Below are positions 29,097 through 38,221 of a DNA stretch of 64,000 bases, one piece after another; the stretch's first letter is position 1, and every line of letters begins with the position of its first letter. The stretch comes from Acidimicrobiia bacterium (GTDB lineage Bacteria; Actinomycetota; Acidimicrobiia; IMCC26256; JAOSJM01). Both the position numbers and the translations under genes were made by a program. Under the pieces are notes generated by a model. The model ran no database searches. It was not told the DNA's origin and saw only the letters and a program-made list of their open reading frames with translations. Where the stretch lies: the NCBI GenBank assembly GCA_027494165.1, contig JAOSJM010000001.1, positions 868,001 to 932,000 on the forward strand, written 5' to 3'.

Positions 29097-30493
29097 ATGG
29101 ACCTGGGAGCGCTGTCGCTGGCGGAGCTGGTCGCGTCGGTGCGCTCGGGGGAGCGGTCGCCGGTCGAGATCGTCGACGCGGCCCTGGCCCGCATCGAGGC
29201 GGTCGACGTGGTGGTCCGGGCGTTCGTGGCCCTCGACGTGGACGGCGCCCGGCGCCAGGCCCACGCGCTGGCCGAGCGCATCGCCGCGGGGGACGATCCG
29301 GGCCCGCTCGCGGGCGTGCCGGTGGGGGTGAAGGACCTGGAGGACGCGGCGGGGTTCGTGACGACCCACGGCGACCCCGCTCGCGCCGCGGACCCGCCCG
29401 CCTCTCGCGACTCGGTGCAGGTCGCCCGGCTCCGGGCAGCCGGTGCGGTGGTGATCGGGAAGACCAACACACCCGCGTACGGCTTCCGGGCCGAGACCGA
29501 GAACCGGCTGTTCGGCGCCACGGGCAACCCGTGGGCCCCCGCGCGCTCCTGCGGCGGCTCGAGCGGCGGCTCGGCCGCCGCCGTCGCCGCGGCCATGGTG
29601 CCCCTCGCGACGGGATCCGACGGCGGTGGGTCGATCCGGATCCCGTCGGCGGCGTGCGGGTTGGCCGGGTTCAAGCCCACCCACAACGTGGTCCCCTCCG
29701 GTGACGACCACGCGCCCACGTGGGGGCCGTACTCCACCCGGGGCCCGATCGCCCGAACCTTCGCCGACGTCGCCATGGCCCTCGACGTCGTGAAGGGGGT
29801 GTCGGCGCGCGACCTCATGTCGGTGGAGGTCACGGGGTCCTTCACCGAGGCGGTGCGGCGGGCGTCGGTCGCCGGGTTGCGGGTGGCGTGGTCGCCGACG
29901 CTGGGCTACGCGCCGCTCACCGAGCCGGTCCGGGCGGCCTGCGAGCAGGCGGTCCAGGTGCTCGGGCGGCTCGGAGCCCGGGTGGAGCTCGTCGAGGAGG
30001 TCTTCGACGGCCACCCGGTGACCGCGTGGATGCCCCGGGCGGCCTACGGGGCCTTCGAGCGGGTGCGCGAGGTGGACGGTCCCTGGGAGGACCGCTTCGA
30101 CGAGCTGACCCGGTTGTTCCCGAGCCTCGGGGAGCACATCACCGCGAAGCAGCTCGTCGACGGCGAGGCGGAGGCGCACGCGGCGGCGCTGCGCCTGGCT
30201 GGCCTCTGGGAGCGCTTCGACCTGCTCGCCACGCCGGGGATGTGCACGGTGCCGCCGCGGGTGGGGGAGCCGTCCGAGCTGGGGCCCAGCTGGGCCGCCG
30301 ACTTCACGCTCCCGTTCAACCTGGTGCGCGCCCCGGCCGCGGTCGTCCCGGTCGGCTTCGTCACTGCGGAGGGTGACGAGATGCCCGTCGCGCTCCAGCT
30401 CGTCGGTCCGCGCCTGGCCGACCTCCGAGTGATCGCCGCGGCCGCGGCGCTGGAGGGATCGCTCGGGGTGGGGGGGCGACGCCCCCGATCTGA
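29097..30493 (+). CDS. amidase signature family hydrolase (apparent frameshift near the end)
   Basis: About 465 aa. The Ser-cisSer-Lys triad is visible: Lys79 in GVPVGVKDLED, cis-Ser155 in SCGGSSGGSAAAVA, and nucleophile Ser179 in GSDGGGSIRIPSA. It hydrolyses an amide bond; substrate unknown. As written, the frame runs on through the following tRNA and gives a nonsense tail. Adding one G to the G7 run at 30470-30476 ends the protein at TGA 30491-30493 with GATPPI, so I place the end there. A GGAGGTGA Shine-Dalgarno and TAGCGT precede the ATG. It is divergent from the nitroreductase gene. Confidence 0.82.
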
Positions 30494-30509
30494 GGCCGGG
30501 TCCCTGCGC

Positions 30510-30515
30510 TATCCT
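30510..30515 (+). promoter_or_regulatory. -10 element of tRNA-Val(CAC)
   Basis: TATCCT lies 10 nt upstream of the mature tRNA 5' end and fits the TANNNT pattern. It falls in the gap between the corrected end of the amidase and the tRNA. Confidence 0.4.
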
Positions 30516-30525
30516 GCGCCGTCCA

Positions 30526-30597
30526 GGGCGATTAGCTCAGCGGGAGAGCGCTGCCTTCACACGGCAGAGGTCACTGGTTCGAAACCAGTATCGCCCA
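30526..30597 (+). tRNA. tRNA-Val (anticodon CAC)
   Basis: A 72-nt cloverleaf. The acceptor is GGGCGAT/ATCGCCC and the D-arm GCTC-AGCGGGA-GAGC. The anticodon stem CTGCC/GGCAG encloses TTCACAC (anticodon CAC). The T-arm is ACTGG-TTCGAAA-CCAGT, with discriminator A and CCA not encoded. A second isolated valine tRNA; its T-stem and acceptor differ from tRNA-Val(GAC) at 15552. Confidence 0.97.
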
Positions 30598-30602
30598 CCG
30601 GG

Positions 30603-30622
30603 AGGCCCCCTCACGGGGGCTC
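30603..30622 (+). terminator. hairpin downstream of tRNA-Val(CAC)
   Basis: AGGCCCCC-TCAC-GGGGGCT forms a GC stem with one bulged G, 6 nt after the tRNA. Position and strength fit a transcription terminator; there is no T-tract. Confidence 0.5.
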
Positions 30623-30787
30623 GCTCGCGTCCGGGGGTGAGTGGTCGCGGGTCGGCCTCGGGGCACGACGGCCCGCCGGTCCGGGGCAAAGTGTACGGGA
30701 GGGGCGAAAACTGACGTAACCTTGGCGGCGATGCGCGCCGATAGTGAGAACACAGCTGCACTGCGGTGTCAGGGAGGGTCGCAGGCC

Positions 30788-33574
30788 GTGCGCCTCGTCA
30801 GCATCCGGGTCGGCGGTATCGACGGCCCCGAGGTCCGGTTCCACCGAGATCTCACCGTGGTCTCCGGCGACCGCCAGCGGGATTTCGCGGCCGAGGTCGC
30901 CCGGTCGGTCGTCGGCGGCCGGCGCCCGGGAGAGCTGGTCGCCGAGATCAGAGGCCAGGTCGTGACCGGCGGCGGCCTCCCGCCGATCACGCTCGAGGAG
31001 GACGAGACCCTGCTCCTGTCGGCCCAGGACCTCGCCCAGGCCCTGGCCGTTCTGGTCGACGACCGTCGGACCGCCCTGACCCGCGAGACCGCGGAGCTCG
31101 ACCGGGCCCAGGGAGCGCTCGACGCGGAGCGCCGGGAGCTCCGGGCGCGCCTCGACGCGACTTCCCGGGAGATCGCCGGCGTCCGGCGTCGCCTCGAGGA
31201 GGAGGGCCGGCGGGCCGAGCGGCTCGCGACCCTGGCCGGCCGGGCCGGCGCCGACCCGGGACCGCTGGTCGAGGCGCTCGGGCTCCTCGACGGTGACGAC
31301 GGCTCCGTCCACCCGCCGGAGGCCGACGCGCTGGCCCGGAGGTGGGAACGGCATCAGCGCCTCGTCGAGGCGGCCTCGGTGCCGGCGCACGTGCTCGCGG
31401 AGCGGGTCGCGTCCCTGGAGCGGGAACTGGTCGAGGCCAGGGCCGGCCTCGCCCGGGCCCGACGCGCGTGTCGTTCCATCACCGGAGAGGACCGGGCCGA
31501 GCTCGAGCGCCGCCACGCGGCCGTGGAGGAGGGCTCCCGGCTCACGGGACGGTCGGCGCGCCGCCGGTTGGAGGAGGCCCGGACCGCGGAGCGCGAGCTC
31601 CTGTCCGAGCTGGGGTTCGAGTCCCAGATGGAGTACCTGCTGTACCTGTCGACCGGCGGGTACCGGCCCGAGGCCGAGGACGAGCGTCGACGGGCGGAGA
31701 CCGTCGTGGCGGCGGCCGAGTCCGCCCACGAGGACATGCGAGAGCTCCAGGTGGCCGCCGCAGGTCGCGACCAGGTCGAGGAGGACGGTCGCCGCCTGCG
31801 CGCCGAGATCGTGACGCTGCTCGGCCGGGATCCCGGCGACGACGTGGTGGGAGCCCTGAAGGCCCACCGGGTGTCGACGCCGGATCCCGTCGCCCTGGCG
31901 CGGGTCGGGGAGTGGCTCGAGGCCGCGGGGGTCGACCCGGGTCCCGACCCCGTCGCCACCGCGCGCCGGTTCCTGGCGACCCGGGGTTCGCGAGCGACGC
32001 CCTCACCCGAGGAGGTCGAGCTCGCCGCGCTGCGCGAACGGTCGGCGCAGCTCGAGGCGGACTCGGCCCGGCTGGAGACCGAGCGCCGGAGGCTCGAGGA
32101 GGTGGCCCAGGAGCTCGACCTGCGTGGCGCCCGGCTCGAGGCCCAGGCGAAGCGGGCCTCCGAGGAGTTGGTGCGCCTCGCGACACCTTCCGGCGAGGGG
32201 CCGGACCTCGGGTCGCTGCGCGCCGAGCAGGTCGAGGAGGTGCTCCGGCGCTGCCTGGCCCGCCACCCCTGGCTGGATCACGTCGGACCGCTCCCGATCG
32301 TGGTCGACGGCGCGTTGCCGGCTCTCTCGCGGGAGGCTCGGGCCGAGGCGCTCCACCTCCTGGACCGGTTGGCCCACGAGGTCCAGGTCGTCGTGGTGAG
32401 CGACGACGCCGCGATCGTGCAGTGGGCGCGAGGCAGGGACGGCGGTGCCGCGGTCGTCTCGCTGCGCGAACGGGGGCGCCGGGCCGCGCAGGAGCGGCGG
32501 CGGGCAGCGCGGGCCGAGCGGCAGGCGCGCAAGGCAACCGAGCGGGAGGCCCGGGAAGCCGCGAAGCGGGTAGCGGCGGAGGCCGAGGCGGCGGCGAAGC
32601 GGGAGGCCGAGGCGGCCCGGGTGGCCGAGCGGGAGGCCAAGGAAGCCGCGAAGCGGGAGGCGAGGGAGGCAAGGGCGCGGGAGGCGGCCGAGCGGGAGGC
32701 GGCCGAGGCGGCGGCGAAGCGGGAGGCCGAGGCGGCGCGAGTGGCCGAGCGGGAGGCCAGGGAAGCCGCGAAGCGGGTAGCGGCGGAGGCCGAGGCGGCG
32801 GCGAAGCGGGAGGCCGAGGCGGCGCGGGTGGCCGAGCGGGAGGCCCGGGAAGCCGCGAAGCGGGTAGCGGCGGAGTCCGAGGCGGCGGCGAAGCGGGAGG
32901 CCGAGGCGGCGCGGGTGGCCGAGCGGGAGGCCCGGGCAGCCGCGAAGCGGGAGGCGAGGGAGGCCAAGGAGGCCGAGAAGCGGGAAGCGGTTGAGCGCGA
33001 GGCAGCCGCGAAGCGGGAGGCCGAGGCGGCGCGGGTGGCCGAGCGGGAGGCCAAGGAAGCGGCGAAGCGGGACGCGGCTGAGCGCGAGGCAGCGGAGGCG
33101 GCCCGGCTGGCCGAGCAGGAGGCCGAGGAGCGCCGGGCGCACGAGGAGGGGTCCCGGCGTGCGCGCGAGCAGGAAGCGCGCCAGCGGATCGAGGCCGAGG
33201 CCAGGGAGGCCGCGAGCGCGGCGTCCCGTCCCTACGACCCGCGGGCCGCTGCCTACCAGGCCGAGGCCGAGCGCTTCACGGTGGAGCGTGCCGCCCGGAT
33301 GGCGGATCCTGGCGCGCCGCCCAACGGCCGATCGACTCGGGAGCTGACGGACGGCGTCGGGATGACGCCCGGGGCCGAGACGGTCGTGACCGAGCGTTGC
33401 GTGGCCCATGCCTTCCACACGACGACCCTGCGCTGCAGCCGGTGCGAGCTCCCGTTCTGCGACGAGTGCCTCGTGGAGATCGGCGGGGCGAAGAAGCGTG
33501 GCCGGGTCTGCGTGAGCCGCGCGCTGATCCTCGCCGGGGTCCGGACGCGAGACCGGAGGGCACGGCGGCGGTAG
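30788..33574 (+). CDS. coiled-coil protein with degenerate SMC/SbcC-like ATPase head and C-terminal B-box-like zinc finger
   Basis: 928 aa. Residues 1-60 (VRLVSIRVGGIDGPEVRFHRDLTVVSGD) look like the N-lobe of an SMC/RecF-type ATPase, but the Walker A glycine-lysine loop is missing. A first coiled-coil arm follows, then at about 505-560 a Walker B-like LPIVVDGALPALS and a switch-like VVVSDDAAIVQWA. Residues ~580-830 are an Ala/Glu/Lys/Arg coiled coil built from 29- and 40-residue repeats. The C-terminus has a Cys/His cluster (ERCVAHAFHTTTLRCSRC, FCDECL) like a B-box, though the last expected Cys reads CVSR. The GTG at 30788 has AGGGAGGG upstream; an ATG at 30731 behind TAACCT is an alternative. 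Function unknown. Confidence 0.6.
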   Translation: MRLVSIRVGGIDGPEVRFHRDLTVVSGDRQRDFAAEVARSVVGGRRPGELVAEIRGQVVTGGGLPPITLEEDETLLLSAQDLAQALAVLVDDRRTALTRETAELDRAQGALDAERRELRARLDATSREIAGVRRRLEEEGRRAERLATLAGRAGADPGPLVEALGLLDGDDGSVHPPEADALARRWERHQRLVEAASVPAHVLAERVASLERELVEARAGLARARRACRSITGEDRAELERRHAAVEEGSRLTGRSARRRLEEARTAERELLSELGFESQMEYLLYLSTGGYRPEAEDERRRAETVVAAAESAHEDMRELQVAAAGRDQVEEDGRRLRAEIVTLLGRDPGDDVVGALKAHRVSTPDPVALARVGEWLEAAGVDPGPDPVATARRFLATRGSRATPSPEEVELAALRERSAQLEADSARLETERRRLEEVAQELDLRGARLEAQAKRASEELVRLATPSGEGPDLGSLRAEQVEEVLRRCLARHPWLDHVGPLPIVVDGALPALSREARAEALHLLDRLAHEVQVVVVSDDAAIVQWARGRDGGAAVVSLRERGRRAAQERRRAARAERQARKATEREAREAAKRVAAEAEAAAKREAEAARVAEREAKEAAKREAREARAREAAEREAAEAAAKREAEAARVAEREAREAAKRVAAEAEAAAKREAEAARVAEREAREAAKRVAAESEAAAKREAEAARVAEREARAAAKREAREAKEAEKREAVEREAAAKREAEAARVAEREAKEAAKRDAAEREAAEAARLAEQEAEERRAHEEGSRRAREQEARQRIEAEAREAASAASRPYDPRAAAYQAEAERFTVERAARMADPGAPPNGRSTRELTDGVGMTPGAETVVTERCVAHAFHTTTLRCSRCELPFCDECLVEIGGAKKRGRVCVSRALILAGVRTRDRRARRR
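32530..33130 (+). repeat. in-frame 87/120-bp repeats encoding coiled coil
   Basis: The 18-mer beginning GTGGCCGAGCGG recurs at 32621, 32741, 32828, 32915 and 33035, with spacings of 120, 87, 87 and 120 bp. Each unit encodes a 29- or 40-residue block around KREAEAARVAEREA. The 11-residue difference equals one hendecad, so the coiled-coil register is kept. DNA identity between units is high enough to allow slippage or recombination. Confidence 0.85.
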
Positions 33575-33667
33575 GGGCTCGGGTTCGAGGTCCCGCGCCC
33601 TCCCGGGCGGCCGCATCCACCGACGGACTTTCCCGCCGGAGCGATCTTGGGCCACAATGGCTCGCCG

Positions 33668-34336
33668 ATGGACCTCGAATCCCGTGACTCCGTCTCCTTG
33701 AAGCCGGTGGAGCTGGACGAGCTGGGCCAGATCCTCGAGTCGGTGGGCCTTCCCATGACCGACGAGGAGCTCGACCAGCAGGTCGAGCAGTTCCCGCTGG
33801 CCGCCCTGGCCACCGAGGACGGCGCGATCCAGGCCTTCCTGCTCGGCTCGCTCGAGCGCATCGGCGGTACCCCGTGCATCCTGTGGGGCCTCGGGGCCGC
33901 CAGCCGCGGTCGCCACGCCGGGGCTTCGGTCAAGGCGCTGGCCGGCGAGCTCTACCGCAGGGCCGCCATCTCGTTCCCCGACGAGGACGTGCTGGTGGCG
34001 GGCCGGCTCGCGCACCCGGCCGCGTACGCGCTGCTGGGAGCCCTCACCGACGTCGTCCCGAGGCCCGGCTACAGCCCCACCGGGGAGGAGCGGGCCTGGG
34101 GTCGCCGGCTCGTACGGAGGTTCTGCTGCCGTGGCGAGTACGACGAGCGGACCTTCCGGCTGGCTCCGAACGGCGCCAGCGAACCGGTCTTCCACGCCGG
34201 GACGGCGAAGGGCGGCGGCAAGAAGGCCGCCGAGCTGCTCGGCGAGCTCGACCCGGCGCGCGGTGAGGCGGTCATCGCCTTCGGGTGGGCCACGGCCGAG
34301 GCTCTGGCCGACGGCAGCCTGGCCAACGGCTCCTAG
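33668..34336 (+). CDS. conserved-looking protein of unknown function (possibly GNAT-like)
   Basis: 222 aa, cytoplasmic, no signal or membrane segment. The middle section has a strand pattern LAALATEDGAIQAFLLGSLERI with CILWGL, then a helix and LAHPAAYALLGAL. This recalls the late strands and helix of GNAT acetyltransferases (compare the asparagine-proline-alpha-helix region), but the acetyl-CoA pyrophosphate loop is not evident. The C-terminal part contains a Lys/Gly-rich segment (TAKGGGKKAAELL). It follows the coiled-coil protein gene by 93 bp on the same strand and is convergent with the YyaL gene. I do not recognise the family. Confidence 0.6.
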   Translation: MDLESRDSVSLKPVELDELGQILESVGLPMTDEELDQQVEQFPLAALATEDGAIQAFLLGSLERIGGTPCILWGLGAASRGRHAGASVKALAGELYRRAAISFPDEDVLVAGRLAHPAAYALLGALTDVVPRPGYSPTGEERAWGRRLVRRFCCRGEYDERTFRLAPNGASEPVFHAGTAKGGGKKAAELLGELDPARGEAVIAFGWATAEALADGSLANGS

Positions 34337-34351
34337 CCTCCGTTCCCGTTC

Positions 34352-36378
34352 CTAGGGTGCCGGTGCCGCCGACGCCTCGTCGAGCTGCGTTCCGAGCTCG
34401 GCGGGACGGGTCGTGGGGGCCCTGCACGCGTGGCGCTCGCAGACGTACGCGGTCGGGCGACCGTCGACCAGCCCCCGGCCGGCCAGGAGAGGGGTGGGGG
34501 CCGCCCCGTCCGCTGGCGCGGCGGTCACGACGCCGACGGCCGTGGGGGAGGAGCCTCGCGGCGACCTCTTGGCGCAGCTCCCGGGTCGCCGGGTCGGCGG
34601 GGTCACCGACCACGACGACCTCGAGCGGTGGGGCCGTGAGTCGCTCGAGTGCGGTGAGGGCGTAGCCGAACGCCCGGGGATGCTCGGCCACCATCTCACC
34701 GAGAAGGCCCAGGGACCGGCGGGCCGGCTCCTCGTACCGGTCCTCGCCGGTGAGTGCCGCGAGACGCAGCAGTCCGCTCGCGGCGAGGGAGGTCGCCGCG
34801 GGGGTCGCCCCGTCGTCGAGGTCCTTGGGCCGCACGATGAGCTGCTCGGCGTCCTCGCCGGTGGTGAAGAAGCCTCCCCGCTCGTCGTCGTGGAACAGGT
34901 CCAGCAGGGCCTCGGCCACGGGTCGGGCGTGGTCCAGCCAGCCCGCGTCGTCCACCGCCGCCAGGGTGAGGAGGGCCTCGAGGAGCGCGGCGTAGTCCTC
35001 CGCGTAGGCGCGGTGGTGGGCGCGACCCGCCTGCCAGGAGCGCAGGAACCGGCCGTCCGCCCGCCGCATCGACCGCAGGAGGAAGCGCGCGCTCGATCGA
35101 GCCGCCTCCATCCAGTCGGCCCGTTGGAGGGCCGCAGCCGCCCGTCCCAGCGCGTCGAGGAACAGAGCGTTCCACGCCAGGAGGACCTTGTCGTCGCGCC
35201 CGGGCCGGATCCGGCGGTCGCGGGCCTCGAGGAGGCGCCGCCGGGCGCGCTCCACGGCGTCGGGTCGCGGCTCCCGCGGGTCCACGACGTGCAGGATGTT
35301 GGCGCCCTCGAAGTTCCCCCGCGGCGTGACCCCGTAGTAGCGGACCGCCTCGGCCGCGTCCTCGCCGCAGACGGCCTGGATCTCGTCGATCGACCAGACG
35401 TAGAAGCGACCCTCGACCCCCTCGGAGTCGGCGTCCTCGGCCGAGCAGAAGCCCCCTTCGGGTTGGCGGAGGTCGCGCAGCACGTACCCGACGGTCTCCT
35501 CGACCACCGTCCGGTAGCGGGCCTCGCCGGTGACCAGGTGGCCGTGGAGGAAGGCGCGCACGAGCAGGGCCTGGTCGTACAGCATCTTCTCGAAGTGGGG
35601 GACCAGCCAGTGGGCGTCGACCGAGTACCGGTGGAAGCCACCTCCGAGCTGGTCGTACAGTCCGCCGGCGGCCATGGCGTCGAGGGTGGACCGGGCCATC
35701 TCGAGGGCCCGTTCGTCACCGGTGCGCACGTGGCGGCCCAGCAGGAAGTCGACCGGCATGGCGGGGGGAACTTCGGGGCGGTGCCGAACCCGCCGAAGCG
35801 GGCGTCGAACGCCCGGGCGAGCCCGAGCGTCGCCCCCCGGAGCAGCTCGTCCCCCGGGATCGTCGCGCCGTCGCCGAGGGCGGCGGTGCGGAGGAGCGCC
35901 TCGTGGAGGCGTCCGGCGTGCTCGAGCAGGTCGTCGCGACGCTCCCGCCAGGCCTGGTCCACGGCTTCGAGGACCCGCACGAAGCCGGCCATCCCGGACC
36001 GGTCCTCGCGGGGAAGTACGTGCCGCCGAAGAACGGGCGTCCGTCGGGGGCGAGGAAGACGGTCATCGGCCAACCGCCGTGTCCGGTCATCGCCTGGACC
36101 GCCTGCATGTACACGGCGTCGACGTCGGGTCGCTCCTCACGGTCGACCTTCACGTTGACGAAGAGGCGGTTCATGACCTCCGCGGTCGCCGGGTCCTCGA
36201 ACGACTCGTGGGCCATGACGTGGCACCAGTGGCACGACGAGTAGCCCACCGACAGCAGGATCGGGCGGTCGGTGTCGACGGCCACCGCGAAGGCCTCGTC
36301 GCCCCACGGGTACCAGTCGACGGGGTTGTCGGCGTGCTGGCGCAGGTACGGGCTGGTCTCACCGGCGAGACGGTTCAC
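34352..36378 (-). CDS. thioredoxin-domain protein of the YyaL/DUF255 (spermatogenesis-associated 20) family (three apparent frameshifts)
   Basis: About 675 aa after repair. It begins [25 protein letters not shown], the family's signature. The thioredoxin-like active site is [16 protein letters not shown], and [15 protein letters not shown] follows. The rest is the alpha/alpha-barrel part related to N-acylglucosamine epimerases ([27 protein letters not shown]). Breaks occur at 36010-36013 and 35763-35768 (one base missing each) and 34544-34548 (one extra or two missing). The GTG at 36378 is chosen because TAGGGT precedes it by 7 nt; a GTG at 36387 also starts in frame. The biochemical role of the family is unsettled. 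Confidence 0.8.
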
Positions 36379-36385
36379 GGTTCCC

Positions 36386-36391
36386 ACCCTA
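36386..36391 (-). promoter_or_regulatory. -10 element of the YyaL-family gene (leaderless)
   Basis: TAGGGT (36391-36386) is followed after 7 nt by GTG at 36378. The box also covers the alternative GTG at 36387, which argues for the inner start. Confidence 0.45.
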
Positions 36392-36415
36392 CGGAGGGGG
36401 CGGGCGCAGTGGGGA

Positions 36416-36432
36416 TCGGGCGGGGCGCCCGA
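36416..36432. terminator. hairpin between acyl-CoA ligase and YyaL genes
   Basis: TCGGGCG-GGG-CGCCCGA is a perfect 7-bp stem with a 3-nt loop, 13 bp after the end of the acyl-CoA ligase gene (36445). It could terminate that gene or serve as an operator for the next. Confidence 0.4.
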
Positions 36433-36444
36433 CGTGTCCGCGGG

Positions 36445-38064
36445 TCAGACCGGCTCGAGGCCGAGGTGGGCCGCGGCGGTGCGCTGGGCCCAGCGGTAGT
36501 CGGGCTTGCCCGACGGTGCCCGGTGGACGAGGTCGACGAAGACGATCTGGCGGGGGGCCTTGTACCCGGCCAGGCGTCGTCGCACGTGCACGTCGAGCTC
36601 CTCGAACGACGGCGCCGGGCCGGGCCGGGGCTGGACGAGCGCGACGACCCGTTCACCCCAGCGGAGGTCGTGGAGTCCGACGACCACGGCGTCGAAGACT
36701 CCGGGGTGGCCCTTCAGGGTCGCCTCGACCTCCTCCGGGTACACCTTCTCCCCCCCGGTGTTGATGGACGCCGAGCCCCGTCCCAGGAGGGTGATCGTGC
36801 CGTCGGCCTCGACGAGGGCGTCGTCGCCGGTGACCGCCCAGCGGACCCCGTCCACCACGGGGAAGGTCGCGGCGGTCTTGACCGGGTCCTTGTGGTAGCG
36901 GAGGGGCACGTGGCCGCGCCGGGCCACCTTGCCCACCGTCCCCGAACCCGGTGTGACCGGACGAAGCTCCGGATCGAGCACCGCGGTCTCGTCGTCGATC
37001 GCGAACTGCGGTGCCTCCGGGACCTCGCTGCCGGCGACGGTCACCGAGCGTCCCTGCCCACCGCCTTCCGACGAGCCGTAGCCGTCCACGACGAGGGTCC
37101 CGGGTAGCCGGTCGGTGAGCGCGCGCTTCACCGCCGGTGACAGGACCGCGCCACCGGAGAGCAGGACCCGGCACGAGGACACGTCGACGTCCGGCCCGAG
37201 CCGGTCGAGGGCTTCCACGAGCGGGCGGGCGAACGCGTCGCCGACGACGACGAGGTAGGAGACCTGCTCGCGGGCGATGAGCTCCCAGAGCCGGACGGGG
37301 TCGAAGTGCCGGTCGGGCGACACGACGACGGAACCGCCGGACAGGAGCGTGGCCCAGGCCATCCAGTGCGCCGTGCCGTGCATGAACGGGCTCGCGGGCA
37401 GGCAGCGCGTCCGTCCGGCCCGGGCGCGCTCGGCGACGTCCTCGGGGCGGTCGAGGGGGCGGGTGCCGGTCCCGCCACCGCCCAGGGCGGCGAAGTAGAT
37501 GTCCTCGTGGCGCCACATGACGCCCTTGGGCATCCCGGTCGTGCCGCCGGTGTAGAGCACGTAGAGGTCGTCGGAGGACCGAGGTGGGAAGTCCCGCTCG
37601 GCGCCCGCGGCGGCGAGGGCGGCCTCGTACTCGACGGCGCCGAGGGGCGCGAGGTCGGCGTCGCTTCCGTCCTCGACCCCCACGAGGGTCGCGAGGCGGG
37701 GGAGCGCGGGGTGGACGGCCTCCAGCCTCGGCGCGAGCTCCTGGTGGAACACGATGGCCGAGACGTCGGCGTCGTCGAGGACGTAGCGGAGCTCCTCCTC
37801 GACGTACCGGTAGTTGACGTTCACGGGCACCGCACGCAGCTTGAAGGCGGCGTACATCGACTCGAGGTACTCGGTGCCGTTGTAGAGCAGCAGGCCGACG
37901 TGGTCGCCGGGCCCGACGCCCGCGGCCCGGAGGTGGTTCGCCAGGCGGGTGGCCCGCTCGTCGAGGGCCCGGAAGGTGAGCCGGCGGGCCCCGCACACCA
38001 CGGCCTCCCGCTCGGGCACCGCGTCGGTCACCCGCTCGAGGAGGTCGGCCAGGTTCCACTCCAT
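36445..38064 (-). CDS. acyl-CoA synthetase (AMP-dependent ligase family)
   Basis: 539 aa ANL-superfamily enzyme that activates a carboxylic acid to acyl-CoA through an acyl-adenylate. The P-loop-like motif is YVLYTGGTTGMPKGVMWRHED, the A5-like motif GYGSSEGG, and the hinge region reads GRGSASINTGGEKVYPEEVE. The C-terminal catalytic lysine is in RAPSGKPDYRWA. The ATG at 38064 has GAGGGGACC upstream. It is a fatty-acid or similar CoA ligase; chain length cannot be read from the sequence. It is divergent from the YeeE/YedE transporter. It may supply the acyl-CoA enzymes encoded elsewhere in the window. Confidence 0.88.
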   Translation of the reverse strand: MEWNLADLLERVTDAVPEREAVVCGARRLTFRALDERATRLANHLRAAGVGPGDHVGLLLYNGTEYLESMYAAFKLRAVPVNVNYRYVEEELRYVLDDADVSAIVFHQELAPRLEAVHPALPRLATLVGVEDGSDADLAPLGAVEYEAALAAAGAERDFPPRSSDDLYVLYTGGTTGMPKGVMWRHEDIYFAALGGGGTGTRPLDRPEDVAERARAGRTRCLPASPFMHGTAHWMAWATLLSGGSVVVSPDRHFDPVRLWELIAREQVSYLVVVGDAFARPLVEALDRLGPDVDVSSCRVLLSGGAVLSPAVKRALTDRLPGTLVVDGYGSSEGGGQGRSVTVAGSEVPEAPQFAIDDETAVLDPELRPVTPGSGTVGKVARRGHVPLRYHKDPVKTAATFPVVDGVRWAVTGDDALVEADGTITLLGRGSASINTGGEKVYPEEVEATLKGHPGVFDAVVVGLHDLRWGERVVALVQPRPGPAPSFEELDVHVRRRLAGYKAPRQIVFVDLVHRAPSGKPDYRWAQRTAAAHLGLEPV

Positions 38065-38172
38065 CGGGTCCCCTCGCCCGAGACTCCTTCGGTCCCCTTC
38101 GCCCGAACGGGGATCGCCGACGGTACCCCTGTCGCCGCCGGCAGGTCGAAGCCGGCGGGAGCGGTCCCGGGT

Positions 38173-38191
38173 CTCGGGGGCGTCCCCCGAG
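38173..38191. promoter_or_regulatory. perfect palindrome in the 157-bp divergent spacer
   Basis: CTCGGGGG-CGT-CCCCCGAG, 8-bp arms, lies 31 bp upstream of the YeeE/YedE-family start at 38222, between two divergent genes. An operator or a leader hairpin is possible. Confidence 0.35.
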
Positions 38192-38221
38192 CAGCGACGG
38201 GAGACGCGAGACTCGGCGGCC

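Noticed and set aside
30494..30719. C-terminal extension of the amidase through the tRNA-Val(CAC)
   Set aside because: The extra residues are translated tRNA and spacer sequence. One added G at 30470-30476 gives a normal stop at 30493.
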